Origin: Cannabis sativa
Taxonomy: Eukaryota > Streptophyta > Magnoliopsida > Rosales > Cannabaceae
Assembly (NCBI RefSeq): GCF_029168945.1
Contig: NC_083602.1
Coordinates: 67,476,600 to 67,540,599 of the forward strand
Length of the DNA stretch: 64,000 nucleotides
Direction of reading: 5' to 3'
Shown piece after piece: positions 1-11,163 of the stretch; position 1 is the first letter of the stretch, and every line of letters begins with the position of its first letter. The notes under the pieces are model-generated. The model saw nothing but the letters and a program-made list of their open reading frames with translations. It did not search any database and was not told where the DNA came from. The position numbers and the translations under genes were made by a program.

Positions 1-426
1 ATTGAATTAGGAATAGTAATAGTATAAATACAAAACTATACCAAAAATCGGAAGTTAATTCCATGAAAAAGCATGAAAAATCGAAGAAAAACAAAAAAAT
101 TGTGAACTGTACGGACAGTTTCGCGATCGCAGGAAAATTTCAGCACAGCCCCGATTTTTTCAAATCTTCAAAAATTCATAACTAATTCAAATAAAATCGA
201 AATTGAGTTCTGTAAAAGACTAACTTGCTTAATTTTTCCCATACTATCCAATAAAAATAATTCCAGAAACAAAATCGCAATTATTTTTCACGAAAATTTA
301 CAAACATCAATCAATCATCAAATAACACTCAATACAACATGATACCATCCAAAGAACATACAAACAATCGTTTTTAAAGTCCGAATTTCTTGCAAGTAAA
401 TCAATTACCATGGCTCTGATACCAGT
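1..426 (-). mobile_element. 5' leader of a minus-strand LTR retrotransposon, cut by the window edge
   Basis: On the minus strand this follows directly from the LTR at 427-2329 and begins with a primer-binding site, so it is the untranslated leader of an element whose genes lie beyond the left edge. It is AT-rich and I see no coding sequence. The superfamily cannot be decided because no protein domain is in view. Confidence 0.7.
413..424 (-). other. Primer-binding site (initiator tRNA-Met)
   Basis: The minus strand reads TGGTATCAGAGC, the usual complement to the 3' end of plant initiator tRNA-Met. It sits two bases inside the LTR edge at 427, which fixes this LTR as the 5' LTR and the element as minus-strand. 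Confidence 0.85.
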
Positions 427-2329
427 TGTTGGAAATTATTTTACCAGGATCTTAGATCTACTCACAAGTATGTTTATTAACACCCTAAATATGAACTTTC
501 TAAAACGATGACATAAACACATATAAAGTTTAGGAAACCTTACATTGGGTGCAGCGGAATATAATATGACTCCTTCCGTTCAGATATCTAGCCCTTGATT
601 CCTTTCTGTAGCAGAGCATTATCAATATCTGAACCTGGATCTCTTTCTCTGAATCTTTGATGCTGAAACTCCTTCTTGCTGAAAGTCTTTCTTCACGATC
701 TTCCTCACTATGATTGAGGTATCACTTGCTGTGTGTGGGCACTACTCATACACTAAGGATTTCGAAATTCAAGAGGGAAGAGAAAGAAGAAGTGGCAGCT
801 AAAGATAGGGAGAGAGAAAGGCTCAGGTTTTTCTCTGAAGGAAAAATAGAAAATTTAAGTGTAATTTTCCTGAAGCCTTCACTATCTATTTATAGCATTC
901 CACTAAGGTTAGGTTTGAATTATTTGGCATTAAAATAATAAAAATATCAGTTTAAATTTCCTACAAAAGTGGCTGGCCCTATACTAGTGGATTTGGGCCT
1001 CACTTTTTGCAATTTTGCAGTTTTACCTTTTCTGCATCTGATTTTCTCAAAAACGCCAATTTTCTAATTCAACCATTTAAATGCCAATTCTAACTATTTA
1101 ATAACTATGAATAATTATTAAATAATATTGTCATTTATCATATTTATTAATTGAACCATACAAAGTATCATAATTAACAAATATGCCCCTATTAACTCTT
1201 TCTTTATAATTTCGCCCTTACTTAGTGAAAAATTCACAAATAGACATAGTTTAATTTGAGAATTATAATTGATTAATCAAAACCAATTACATGAGTCTTA
1301 CAAGCAATATTATCTCAACTAGTGGGGGGACCATGGGTCTATATAACCGAGCTTCCAATAAGTAGATCAAGAATTTAGCACTAAAATTCACTAACTTATT
1401 AATTCTTCGTTGAATCCACGCATAGAACTTAGAATTGCACTCTCAGTATATAGAATGCTCTATATGTTCTACCATATAGACACATCATTAGTTATCCATT
1501 GTTATAATCCTAATGTGATCAATTATCCTCTATATGAATGATCTACACAGTAAAGGGATTAAATTACCGTAACACCCTACTATGTATTTTATCCTTAAAA
1601 CACTTGACCCCGTATAAATGATATTTCAGCTTATGTGAAATGAGATCTCCACCATTTATTTTCGTTTGGTCAAGCTCGAAGGAGATCATCCTTTGCTTAC
1701 TATTTGCCAGATAGAAGCTATAGATTCCATGTTCATGATAGCGCTCCCCCAACTCAATTTACTACGAGTGTTCCCAAAAAGTACGTATCACCCTGACCTA
1801 AAAGTAGGCTTAACTAACAATTCAAGGAACATGAATAGCCTTTCAAGATTGAGCCTAATCATAACAGGATTAAGATCATTTGATCTAGGATCAACTAGGC
1901 GATATTGACTTGAATAGATTTTACGGTAAGTTTAATTAAATCTAAGTCAAAGTTCAATATCGGTCCCTTCCGATGCATACTCCATGCATCCAATCTGAGC
2001 TTTACTTTAACCAATGTTCTGGAAAGAACATAGTATTTCTCCAAATACAAGTAAACTCTTGTTGTAGATTATCATATCAGTAAAACCCTGTGTCTGATAA
2101 ATCTAGAAAACTTTATTCACATAGTCATGTTTACTTTCCAATGTGTTGACGGCACAATAAACAGGATCAAGTATGTTAAAAGGGTTTCAGATGAATTTAT
2201 ACATTATGTACATATAATCATGAAATAAATCATGTGAACCATGCAACATTAAATGTTATTTCTGATCTATATTAATAAGTAAATCTGATTATATTGAAAT
2301 GAGTTTTATTTAGGGCATAAAACCCAACA
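427..2329 (-). repeat. 5' LTR of minus-strand retrotransposon (1903 bp)
   Basis: The edges are TGTTGG and CCAACA, a six-base inverted terminal repeat, and the primer-binding site adjoins position 427. Related fragments occur at 7664-8057 (opposite orientation) and 23343-24168 (same orientation), all sharing the end block that contains TTTATTTAGGGC and AACCCAACA. The partner LTR lies outside the window, so its target duplication cannot be checked. Small reading frames inside it are not genes. Confidence 0.8.
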
Positions 2330-2337
2330 TCCTATTC

Positions 2338-3068
2338 CAATACATGGAAGTTGGTATTGGAGAAGGATTGTAGCACTAAAAAAATCAGGTATGCACCCTT
2401 GTAGATACTGCTTGTTTTAAAACTGAAACATATCATATTGCAGCAGGATATTCTCTATTTGCACCTGTCCAGGAGAAAAAGAGATGGTGTGATCAGGTAT
2501 GGGGGAGATTCAATGTGCCAAAGCATAGTGTTATCTTTTGGATAGCTATGCATGGCAAATTGAGAACAAAAGATAGACTACACAGGTTCGGCGTTGTGGA
2601 GAACAGCTGCTGTAATCTTTGTAACAGCCATGAAGCGTCTCTAGAACACTTGTTCTTTGAGTGCAGCTGATCTAAACAATGCTATGAACCTATTGCCGAT
2701 TGGCTGGGGTGGAAGCCGACTGATACAAAACTGTCCAGGGTGACAAAATGGATCCGAAGAAGCAAGCTAAGTACTTTCAAGAGTAAAGTTATGGCTGCTG
2801 GTCTTGCAAGCTTGGTGTACAACATATGGAGAGGTAGAAATGAGGCAATATGGCAACAAAAGATAATGATAACAACCCAAGTGGTAGTGAAACAAAGAAT
2901 AGCTCTTGTATGGCCAAAAAAAGTAACCAAAAAGGATGAAGATTGGTTCAACACTTTGTAAATAACTTTGTATAGAATACTAAGGCCTTGCATTTTGCTT
3001 GGTGCTTTTAGGTTGTAAAAAAAGATTGTTTTGTGCAATATGAATGGTTGCTTTATCAAAAAAATAAT
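2338..3068 (+). pseudogene. 3' end of a LINE (zf-RVT domain), decayed
   Basis: The translation shows the zinc-binding reverse-transcriptase-associated domain of plant L1-type LINEs: residues like HSVIFWIAMHGKLRTKDRL, then a C-x2-C pair followed by LEHLFFEC, then a stretch like YNIWRGRNEAIWQ. An in-frame TGA follows the last cysteine at about 2668, so it is dead. It ends in a short 3' UTR with an A-rich tail near 3058-3066. Its 5' part is missing and the LTR at 427-2329 abuts it. The open stretch at 2740-2961 is its C-terminus. Confidence 0.75.
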
Positions 3069-4177
3069 ATTATAAAATTAATAAAGAATATTCTCTTAAA
3101 TAATTAGGATATTATGTTAAAGTTAAGGTAGAAAATCAAAACACTCCATTCAACTAAAAATTCTATTACATAACTATATTTTATATAAAATAAATATTTA
3201 GCCATCTCAGTGAAAAAATAAATCCAAAATTCAAATAATACTATCATATACATAAGTAATACATACATTTTTTTTTGGTTTAAACAGTGTACCATTTTAC
3301 TAACATACATGTACCTTATATAATAGGAAAAAAATAACTTTATTATAATATATCTTTAACGGATCATATTTTATTTACCATATATATAATATTAATTAGC
3401 TTGTAATTATGTAATGTATATATGTATATGTTTGTAAAGTTGGCCAAAAATCAATCTTCGCAATTAATGACTTAAATAGAATGCATCTAGAATCAAATAT
3501 TTGAGACCCTACTTTTGGAGTACAACTTGTGAATTGTGAATTCAAATGATCTATATCTATAATTAGGACGTTCTTTTTTTTTTGGGTGAAATAAATTAAT
3601 TAAGACATTAATTAATATCATTGCGTGGAGAAAAAAGTGACCATTAATTCGGCCAGCTGATTCAAATCTCTCTACTACCTCAAAATTATATAGAAAAACA
3701 CAATAATAGTAATAAACCAATATACCCTATCTTCTCGTTCGTCCTCTCCTTTCTACTAATTTCACTCCAATCTCCCAATCGTATATGGTCATTCATTTAA
3801 GTCTATTATACCTTAATTTAATCATATCATCACATATCAACCTTATAAATCAAACCCCCAAAACATTCATACATCAATAGGTCCGAGAGAGCTGGGCTAT
3901 AGCTCTATCTAAAGCTTCAATATAATAAAAAAAAAGAAGAAGGGATAATTTAACCTTCTCTCTCTACTACGATATAATAAAGCAGCTTTCTTTGGCCTCA
4001 CAGGGAGGAGAGATAGAGAGAGGGAGAGAGAGAACGCTTTTTGTGACCAAGAAAAGGAGAAAAATACATTCATTTTTGGCTCCCTTTAATGTGTCGAAGA
4101 GCTGCTCATTATTATTAATTACATATAACACATATATATATTACATATAAAAATATAAAAAACAAAAATTAAATATT
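3069..4177 (+). promoter_or_regulatory. Intergenic region and probable promoter/5' UTR of the pectinesterase gene
   Basis: AT-rich, with no coding sequence I can support. A TATA-like TATAAAT at 3844-3850 would place transcription start near 3880 and give a 5' UTR of roughly 300 bases. A GA-rich tract (about 4003-4036, repeated GAGAGA) lies within that stretch, as is common in plant leaders. The assignment rests only on motif and position. Confidence 0.4.
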
Positions 4178-6274
4178 ATGGCGTACAACAATGGAGATGA
4201 TGGTGGTAAGAGAAAGAGGTATGCAGTTATCGGTGTGTCTTCCTTCTTATTGGTAGCCATGGTGATTGCAGTGACTGTTGGAGTAAGTCTTAACAATGGT
4301 GAATCTTCAAGTCCATCTAACGGTAGCAAAGACCATATTTCATCCTCAAACAAAGCAATCAAAGCCATTTGTGCACCAACTGATTACAAAGAAGATTGTA
4401 TGAAGACATTGGGTTCTGAGGCTGGAAACACAACCGATCCAAAGAAACTCATCCAAGCTGGTTTCAACGTCGCCAAGAAGTTTATCAACGAGGCTGCAAA
4501 GAAATCCGATACATTGAAAGAGCTAGAGAAAGACCCAAGAACTTCCAAAGCTCTAGGTCTTTGCAAGCAGCTCATGGATAACTCAATGGACGAGCTTCAC
4601 AAATCGGTTGAAAAGATCAGTGACTTTGACATTACTAAATTTGATGAGATGCTTATGGACTTAAAGATATGGATTAGTGCCACCGTTACGTACCAAGAGA
4701 CTTGTTTGGATAGTTTCGAGAATACTACTGGAGATGCTTCGGAGAAAATGAAGAAGGCTTTGAAGACTTCAATGCGTTTGAGTAGTAATGCTCTTGCCAT
4801 GGTTTCTGAGATCTCTTCGGTTTTCGCGGACTTGAACATTAGCCGTAGGAGACTTCTTGAGTTTGAAAATCCCAATCACGAAGTTGATCAGGGTTCTAGC
4901 CCCTGGATTGCAACTGGAGTTCGGAGGCTTCTCGCTTTGGATGCTAAGGAAAATTTGAAGCCGGACGTGATTGTGGCTAAAGATGGGAGTGGTAAGTACA
5001 AAACCATCAATGAGGCACTCAAAGATATTCCAAAGAAGAGTAATCAGACTTTTGTGATTTATATTAAGGAGGGAGTTTATGAGGAGTACGTCACCTTTCA
5101 GAAAAACATGACCAATGTCATGGTTTATGGTGATGGAGCTAATAAAACAAGGATCACCGGTAGCAAGAATTTCATCGATGGCTTTCCAACCAGTCTTACT
5201 GCCACTGTTGGTAAGTGTCTGATCTCTATAATTATATTGATATTGGTTTTATTACTTGAAAAGCTGAATAATTATCATCGGATCTTATGATTGATCTCAT
5301 ATTAATTTGCACCAATATATATTTCACAATTTATATCAATATAATTAGCTAGCTTGCAGTTTATTGCAGTGCCACAATAATTTCCTTTTTGAGAAACTGA
5401 GCAATACTACAAGGCATCATGCCACACCTTAGTATTTATTGGTGCAATTAATTAAAAATCTAATACTAAATAGCAGATATCTCCGTTTCACAAAACACAA
5501 ACTTTACCCACCATTTAAGATTTATAGCCTGCAATCTTAATATGTACGTAATATTTTTCAGTTGTTCTTGGAGATAACTTCCTGGCAAGAGACATCGGTT
5601 TCGAGAACACTGCAGGAGCAAGCAAACACCAAGCTGTAGCACTCAGAGTGAACTCAGACGAGGCCATTTTCTACCGATGTGCCATGGACGGATTCCAAGA
5701 CACACTCTACACTCACGCCAAGCGTCAGTTCTACCGTGAGTGTAACGTCTCCGGTACCATAGACTTCGTCTTCGGTGACGCAGCCGTGGTCTTCCAAAAC
5801 TGCAAATTCATAGTCAGAAAGCCAAACGACAATCAACAGTGCATAGTAACAGCACAAGGCCGTAAAGAAAGGAGGCAACCAACAGGCATTGTCATCCAAA
5901 ACGGGACCTTTGTGGCCGATCCTGAATACGTGCCAGTAATGAACCAGAGCAAAGCATACTTGGGTAGGCCATGGAAGGAGTTCTCCAGGACCATCATCAT
6001 GGAATCTTTCATTGATGAGTTGATTCAGCCTGTGGGATGGTTGCCCTGGGCTGGAAATTTTGCTCTCGACACTTGCTACTACAGTGAGTTCAACAACCGC
6101 GGCCCTGGGGCAGCAGATCAGTCTCTTCGCGCCAAGTGGGTGGGAGTGAAGAAGATCACAGCTGAGGAGGCCGCTACTTTCACTCCCGAACAGTTCTATA
6201 TGGGAGACGCGTGGGTTAAGGACAGTGGTGTGGATTACGTCCCTGGCATGTTCTCCATTGCTCCCAAGAAATAA
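4178..6274 (+). CDS. Pectinesterase (pectin methylesterase) with N-terminal PMEI domain, two exons
   Basis: Exon 1 is 4178-5210, a GT-AG intron is 5211-5561, and exon 2 is 5562-6274, giving 581 residues. Residues 15-38 are a hydrophobic signal-anchor after a basic KRKR. The pectin methylesterase inhibitor domain spans about 58-215, starting at Cys65 and Cys74. Two basic processing motifs follow, RRRLL (223-227) and VRRLL (248-252), where subtilases usually cut off the inhibitor domain. The catalytic domain runs from about 262 to 566 with family residues Gln368 (QAVAL), Gln390 and Asp391 (FQDTL), Asp412 (DFVFG) and Arg480 (GRPW). Such enzymes de-esterify homogalacturonan in the cell wall, releasing methanol. 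Length and single-intron structure fit the family. No lesion is visible, so I regard it as functional. Which paralogue it is cannot be said. Confidence 0.95.
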
Positions 6275-6759
6275 GTGCAATTAAATTGATGAGAACTATA
6301 CCTACATTTTTCTCATAATTTGTGTATTTTTATTTCTTTTTTGTATTATTGTATTTTGTATTTTTGGGTTTTGTTCTCTCATATCGTTGTTTCACCGGTA
6401 TAATTAATCAATTAATTTATACCTACCATTAACACAGTTGAGTACACATTCTCAATAAGATTAATTATTAGCTAAATATTATATATATATATCATCTCTG
6501 ATTTTTTTTTTAATTATATAGCATGCTTTATGTAACTAATATATTCAAATAACTTTTTTTTTTTTAATTAAAACGTTCAAATATTATAAAAACATATGTA
6601 ATGTAAAACCGGTTTTATTTTTCGTGTCATAAAACCGGTTTTATTTTTTATATTTTAAAATAAAAATCAAAATTTTGGAAACCAAAATTTTTATTCAAAG
6701 TTAAGTAGTTTTTTTAAATAATAGTCTATTTAGTGTATTTAATTTCATCAATATTTAAT
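6275..6759 (+). other. 3' flank of the pectinesterase gene
   Basis: The 3' UTR and downstream AT-rich DNA. A palindromic 18-mer, AAAACCGGTTTTATTTTT, occurs twice in near-tandem at about 6606-6650. I see no gene. Confidence 0.5.
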
Positions 6760-7223
6760 TTAGTTAGGGGACTGGGCATTTCGTACACTGGACCCCGACT
6801 TGAATCCCACACCTGCGCAACTAGAAGACTAGAACCCCATACCTCAGCTAAGATCTGATCGTAACCCAATACCTCGACATGACTTGAACCCTATACACTG
6901 ACCTGGACCTTGGACTCTGGATCATCGCTCGGACCCCAAAACTAGACCTCGACCTCAACTCAATCTCCGGATCCCAGCCCCGACCTGGTCCTTTGACCCA
7001 GACCTCAAACTTGGACCCAAACCTCAATCTCAGACCTAGGGCTGTACAGAAATTTTCGTAAACCGCCCAACCCGAATAACCCGACTAAACCAAACCGACA
7101 AAACCGAAAAAAAATACAAACCGACATAACTTGACAAAATTCTAAACCGCCCATACGAATTGGGCGGGTTGAATTTGACCCAAACCGCCCAATGAACCCG
7201 CCCAAACCGATTTAACCCGATTA

Positions 7224-7265
<42 letters not shown>

Positions 7266-7663
7266 TATATATTATATATTATATATATATTAAAAAAAAA
7301 CCCAATCCCTAAATTGAATTTAGATTTGGAATATTATGTATTTAATGTTATTAATTTTTATTTTAGTTGAATCGAAAAAAAAAAAAAAAAAAAAAAAAAT
7401 CCTAATTCGGTTTGGGCGGGTTAACCTTAACCCGCCCAACCGTCGGTCGGGTCCAGAATTTTTTTTTTTAAATTGGGCAGTTTGCATGCAGAATTTTATA
7501 ACCCGATCTTTATGTCGGGTTGGAAAATATATAGTATAAACCGACTAAACCGACCGATGTACAGCCCTACTCAGACCCGAACCCCCGAACTCGATACCGT
7601 AGCCCTAACCCAAATCCCAGATCCCAAACCCCAACCCAAACCCATACTCAAACCCCTACCTCG
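6760..7663. repeat. Degenerate C-rich short-unit array, split by a hAT element
   Basis: From about 6771 to 7036 and again from 7570 to 7660 the + strand is a run of irregular words such as GACCTCGACC, CCCAAACC and AACCCCAT, quite unlike the AT-rich flanks. The right part (about 7600-7660) resembles decayed telomere-type repeats (CCCTAACCC, AACCCAAACCC). The array is interrupted by the element at 7037-7569. No coding potential is evident. Confidence 0.5.
7037..7569. mobile_element. Non-autonomous hAT-type element, 533 bp
   Basis: The ends are perfect 12-base inverted repeats, TAGGGCTGTACA and TGTACAGCCCTA. They are flanked on both sides by an identical 8-bp target duplication, CTCAGACC (7029-7036 and 7570-7577). 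An 8-bp duplication and these termini fit the hAT superfamily. The interior has a long T run (7229-7262) opposed by an A run (about 7375-7399) and many ACCCGCCC/GGGCGGGT words, so it may fold on itself. It encodes no transposase. Confidence 0.85.
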
Positions 7664-8057
7664 TTGTTGGGCTTTATGCCCTAAATAAAACTCTATTTCA
7701 AAGTAATCTTTTCCATTCAATTATCAATAAAGAAACAAAATTATTTTCATTACTTATTTAGTATGTCATTTGGTTCATGTGATCATTTATATGTTTATTT
7801 GATTTATAAATTCATCCAAATTCTTATCACATTGATATTCTTGTTTATTGTGTCGTCAACATAGTGGAAAGTGATCAAGATTATGTGATTAAATGTATTC
7901 CTAGATTTATGAATACACAGGGTTTAACTGATACGATAATCTACAATATAGTTTACTTTCACCTTAGATAAATGGTATGTCCTTAATTTCAGGGCATTGG
8001 TTAAAGTAATAAAGCTTGGGTTGATGCATGGGGTATGCATTGGAAGGGACCGATATT
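7664..8057 (+). repeat. Truncated LTR, same family as 427-2329
   Basis: It begins TGTTGGGC at the LTR edge and follows the reverse complement of 24168 downward for about 390 bases with scattered changes. It stops at the CACTA terminus at 8058; the rest of this LTR does not reappear in the window. Confidence 0.7.
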
Positions 8058-8465
8058 CACTACAACAATTTGCATTAATACTGGCGGACACAATACCGGC
8101 GGGCCACATCCGCCCCTAATAATGGCATTAATACCGGCGGATGTGGGGGCCGCCGATATTATTGTGTATTTATTTATTATTTTAAAAAAATAAATATAAA
8201 ATTTATTAGCGACAGGCATTTATTAATACCGGCGGATAGCCCGCCGCTAATAGTGTAGGGGACTTAATTTCAAAAATTAACTGGGAAAATTCGCGGGTTT
8301 TCATTTCAAAAATTATTAGCCGCGGACATAAAACATATTATCAGTGGACCTTCCGCCGCTATTACAGTTAATTTTTTTTTTATTGTTGTTTTAGAATTAG
8401 CGGCGGGAAAGACTAATAGCAGCGGACTCCGCCGCTAATACTTTTTGTATATATAAAATAACATG
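8058..8465. mobile_element. Terminus of a CACTA (En/Spm) DNA transposon
   Basis: It starts with CACTACAACAATTTGC, the characteristic CACTA end. It then carries subterminal repeats built on GGCGG/CCGCC words (for example near 8082-8110, 8130-8152, 8229-8250, 8320-8358, 8398-8440), as expected for transposase-binding sites. It interrupts the LTR fragment ending at 8057. I could not find the opposite end (GTAGTG with similar repeats), so the element is truncated or its other end has diverged. Confidence 0.75.
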
Positions 8466-10500
8466 AAAACCCTAATATATATATATATCATTTCTCCCAT
8501 TCTTCTACCTCTTCGTCTCTTCTCTATTGGGACTGTTTGTCCCTTTGCTCCTCCAGATCGTCGACAAGATTAAAATAACTAATAGTATTCATACGGCTTT
8601 CACTACTACTACTCTTCCTCTTATGACTTCTAACGTTTTGAACACCATTATTTATGATAGAACTCCACCGAAAGTGTATCCACACTACTCTTTTCTCTCA
8701 ACTTGTTTCATGCATCAAAACACTACGAAAATGAGTAATCATCTTTTTGCTGCAAAAAAAGCGAGCATCATTTTGATGATTTTATTTTTTTATTCTTATA
8801 TGTGAATATATATATAGTGTTATGTATGTATTTGAGCAGACCATCAAGAAGAAGAAAAAGAAGAAGAACAATAGGTTGGAGAGAATTGAGTGTGATTTGG
8901 CTAAGGCTAGAGTAGCCATCAAGCCATTGTGTCTAAAAGTTTATAGTCTGATGAGAAACAGAGCTTTGTGCCAAGAGGTTCAATACACAGAAATCCATAT
9001 GCTTTTCATCAGTAAGTTTATACAGTACTTTTTACATATACATGATATGATCAAACCGCTCAAAAGTGTTATATGTATTAATATCATTATGTTAACATTT
9101 CTTTTTTTTTGTGTTTTAACTTTTGGGGCTGGGGCTGGGACAAAATTAGGAGTCACATATAGATGGTGAAGAGATTCAAAGAGTTTTTGTATTTCTAAAT
9201 TTTATGAGTGAACACCAACTGTTAAAGTACTTTTTTTTGTATGTTTATTCATTAGAATTAAGTTTATTTTTCAGTATATTTTGTATAGAGTTTGTTTTGT
9301 GTAATAATTCTTGAATCTTTGTTTTTCTTTTTTTATTTATGTGTTTGTTTATGCTTAGAAAGTGGTTGACTTAAGAAATTTGAGTTTATGTAAGAGAAAC
9401 TTTGTTTAGTGAAAAATAATTGTAAATTATTATTGAACTTTTCTTTTTTTAGTGTTAAATTTTTATTATTAGTTTATAATGTCTTTTTAAAAATATAATA
9501 AAACTTTCATGAGGTTTAAAATTTTTGAATAGGCATGATAAATTAAAATATCGGGAACTATGATATTGATATTGTAAATTATTTAGATTTTTTTAAAAAT
9601 TTACAAACTTAATTTGTAAATATAACAATCATTGCCATGAACTATTGTTAAAACTCTTTTTGAATTTAGTAAACACAGAGAAATTACTAAAAAATAATAA
9701 AGCTCTAAGTATGATAGATATATTTCATTATCTATTTCTCCTTCTTTTAAAATTGTTAAAAGAAAACTAGAAAAAATAGTGGTAAAGAAAAAAAAAACAA
9801 AAAACAAAACTCCACATTTGATATCCTTCTGATTATTATAGAAAATAGGTTGTGTGCATACAAAAAATTATTTAGTATTTATTTATTTATTTATTTTTGT
9901 TTAGATTGATCTTTATTCATGTATTTTTTTATTTATTATTTTATAATTAAGTGTTCAAAATAGTTTATCGCACTTTGTTTGTAAGTTTTCATATTCACAC
10001 TAGTACAATTCTAAATCTTTGTTGTTTAGTTTTTATTAGTTTTTTTATGTACAAATTTGGGTTTAATGCTTATTGAAAGAAAGAGAAATATTTCATTAAA
10101 AAAATGGAAAGAAAGAGAAATAAGTATTTTTTTTTACAAAAGTTAGAAGAAGAATAAAAAGGCTTTGAGAATTTTTTTCAAGTAAAATTAATAACTAAAA
10201 AAAAAAAAATCTGAATCAAAGGTGGTCAAGAAAATTTGTGCAAAGTAAAACCATTTTGTTTTTGCTAAAACAATAAAATAAAAGAAAAATTATTAAAAAA
10301 ACAAGGAGGAGATATGTTAATATAGACTAAATTCTACCTTCACTTTCATACACCCGACTCTCTTATCACCCTTAGATTTTTAATGTAGGTACAATAAAAT
10401 GTCCCTACCCATAAAGACAAAATAAGGGTTCCTATAGAAGTGTCCTATATACATATAGATTTTAAATATCTTAATTTTTTTTTTAAAAAAAAGCCAAAAA
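8466..10500. other. AT-rich stretch, possibly CACTA interior; no gene recognised
   Basis: The region right after the CACTA terminus (8466-9170) has small open frames at 8527-8805 and 8822-9169. The second has a poly-lysine run and a segment RLERIECDLAKARVAIK that weakly recalls plant exostosin-type glycosyltransferases. This could be a captured gene fragment but is far from proven. From 9170 to 10500 it is very AT-rich with simple repeats (TTTA near 9877-9897), and I see nothing else. Confidence 0.3.
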
Positions 10501-11163
10501 CCTGATGTGTATTTGAGGTTTGATTTATTCTTGTTAAAAAATAAAATATAAAATAAATGAGAGAATTAAGAAAGCCTTCATCTTCTCCGTCTCTCAACAA
10601 GCATGTTGGCTGTCCAGATCTCGTCTTCTTCCTCTTCAAACTTTCAGAGTAGCGATGAGTCTCAAAAATCTTTTTCCCACCCGTCTCCGTGTCGTGGTGG
10701 TTCAACATTAATGGCGATTGACAGCCATCCATCAGCCTTCTCTCAGCTGGGATCGGAATCGTCAACCTTGCTGACGATTTGGGAGAAAGCATGCCAATCC
10801 ATTAATGTCTCCCTTACAGGTTTGATCCCCTCTCTGAACAAATCTCATTATGATCCCTATTTTCTCTTAATCATGACTGCCTATTCCAGTTCTCTTAGGG
10901 GTTATAGTCTTAATTGCTCTTTCTACCAACCTGGTCAGTGGATGGATTTGGATAATCCCCCGCCTGATCCGGTATTAAATACATGTCTTTTATTCTCCCT
11001 GTATCACTCGAGTACTTCTCTAGATTTAGGAGATCTATCTGTTAGATTCTTAATTGCTTTATGCTTTGTTTCCTATTTAAACCCAGTTCTAGATTTAAGG
11101 AAGCTTACCCTTTTCGTGCATTATCCTTCCCTGCTTTATTCGTGTGCCCCTTTATTACTAAAA

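Noticed and set aside
413..424. tRNA gene suggested by the tRNA-Met-like 12-mer
   Set aside because: Only the primer-binding segment is present, with no cloverleaf around it. The same holds at 38912 and 60016.
1666..1908. Small open frame in the LTR at 427-2329
   Set aside because: Related LTR copies do not keep it open, and it matches no known protein family.
5654..6280. A 208-codon open frame on the minus strand across pectinesterase exon 2
   Set aside because: It is the shadow of a strongly conserved coding exon on the other strand and has no recognisable domain.
9395..9410. TTTGTTTAGTG as the missing right end of the CACTA element
   Set aside because: It lacks the full inverted end and has no GGCGG subterminal repeats beside it.
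10603..11163. N-terminal extension of LINE ORF1 from an upstream ATG
   Set aside because: It is in frame but hydrophobic and unlike ORF1 proteins. The start at 11164 fits the family better.
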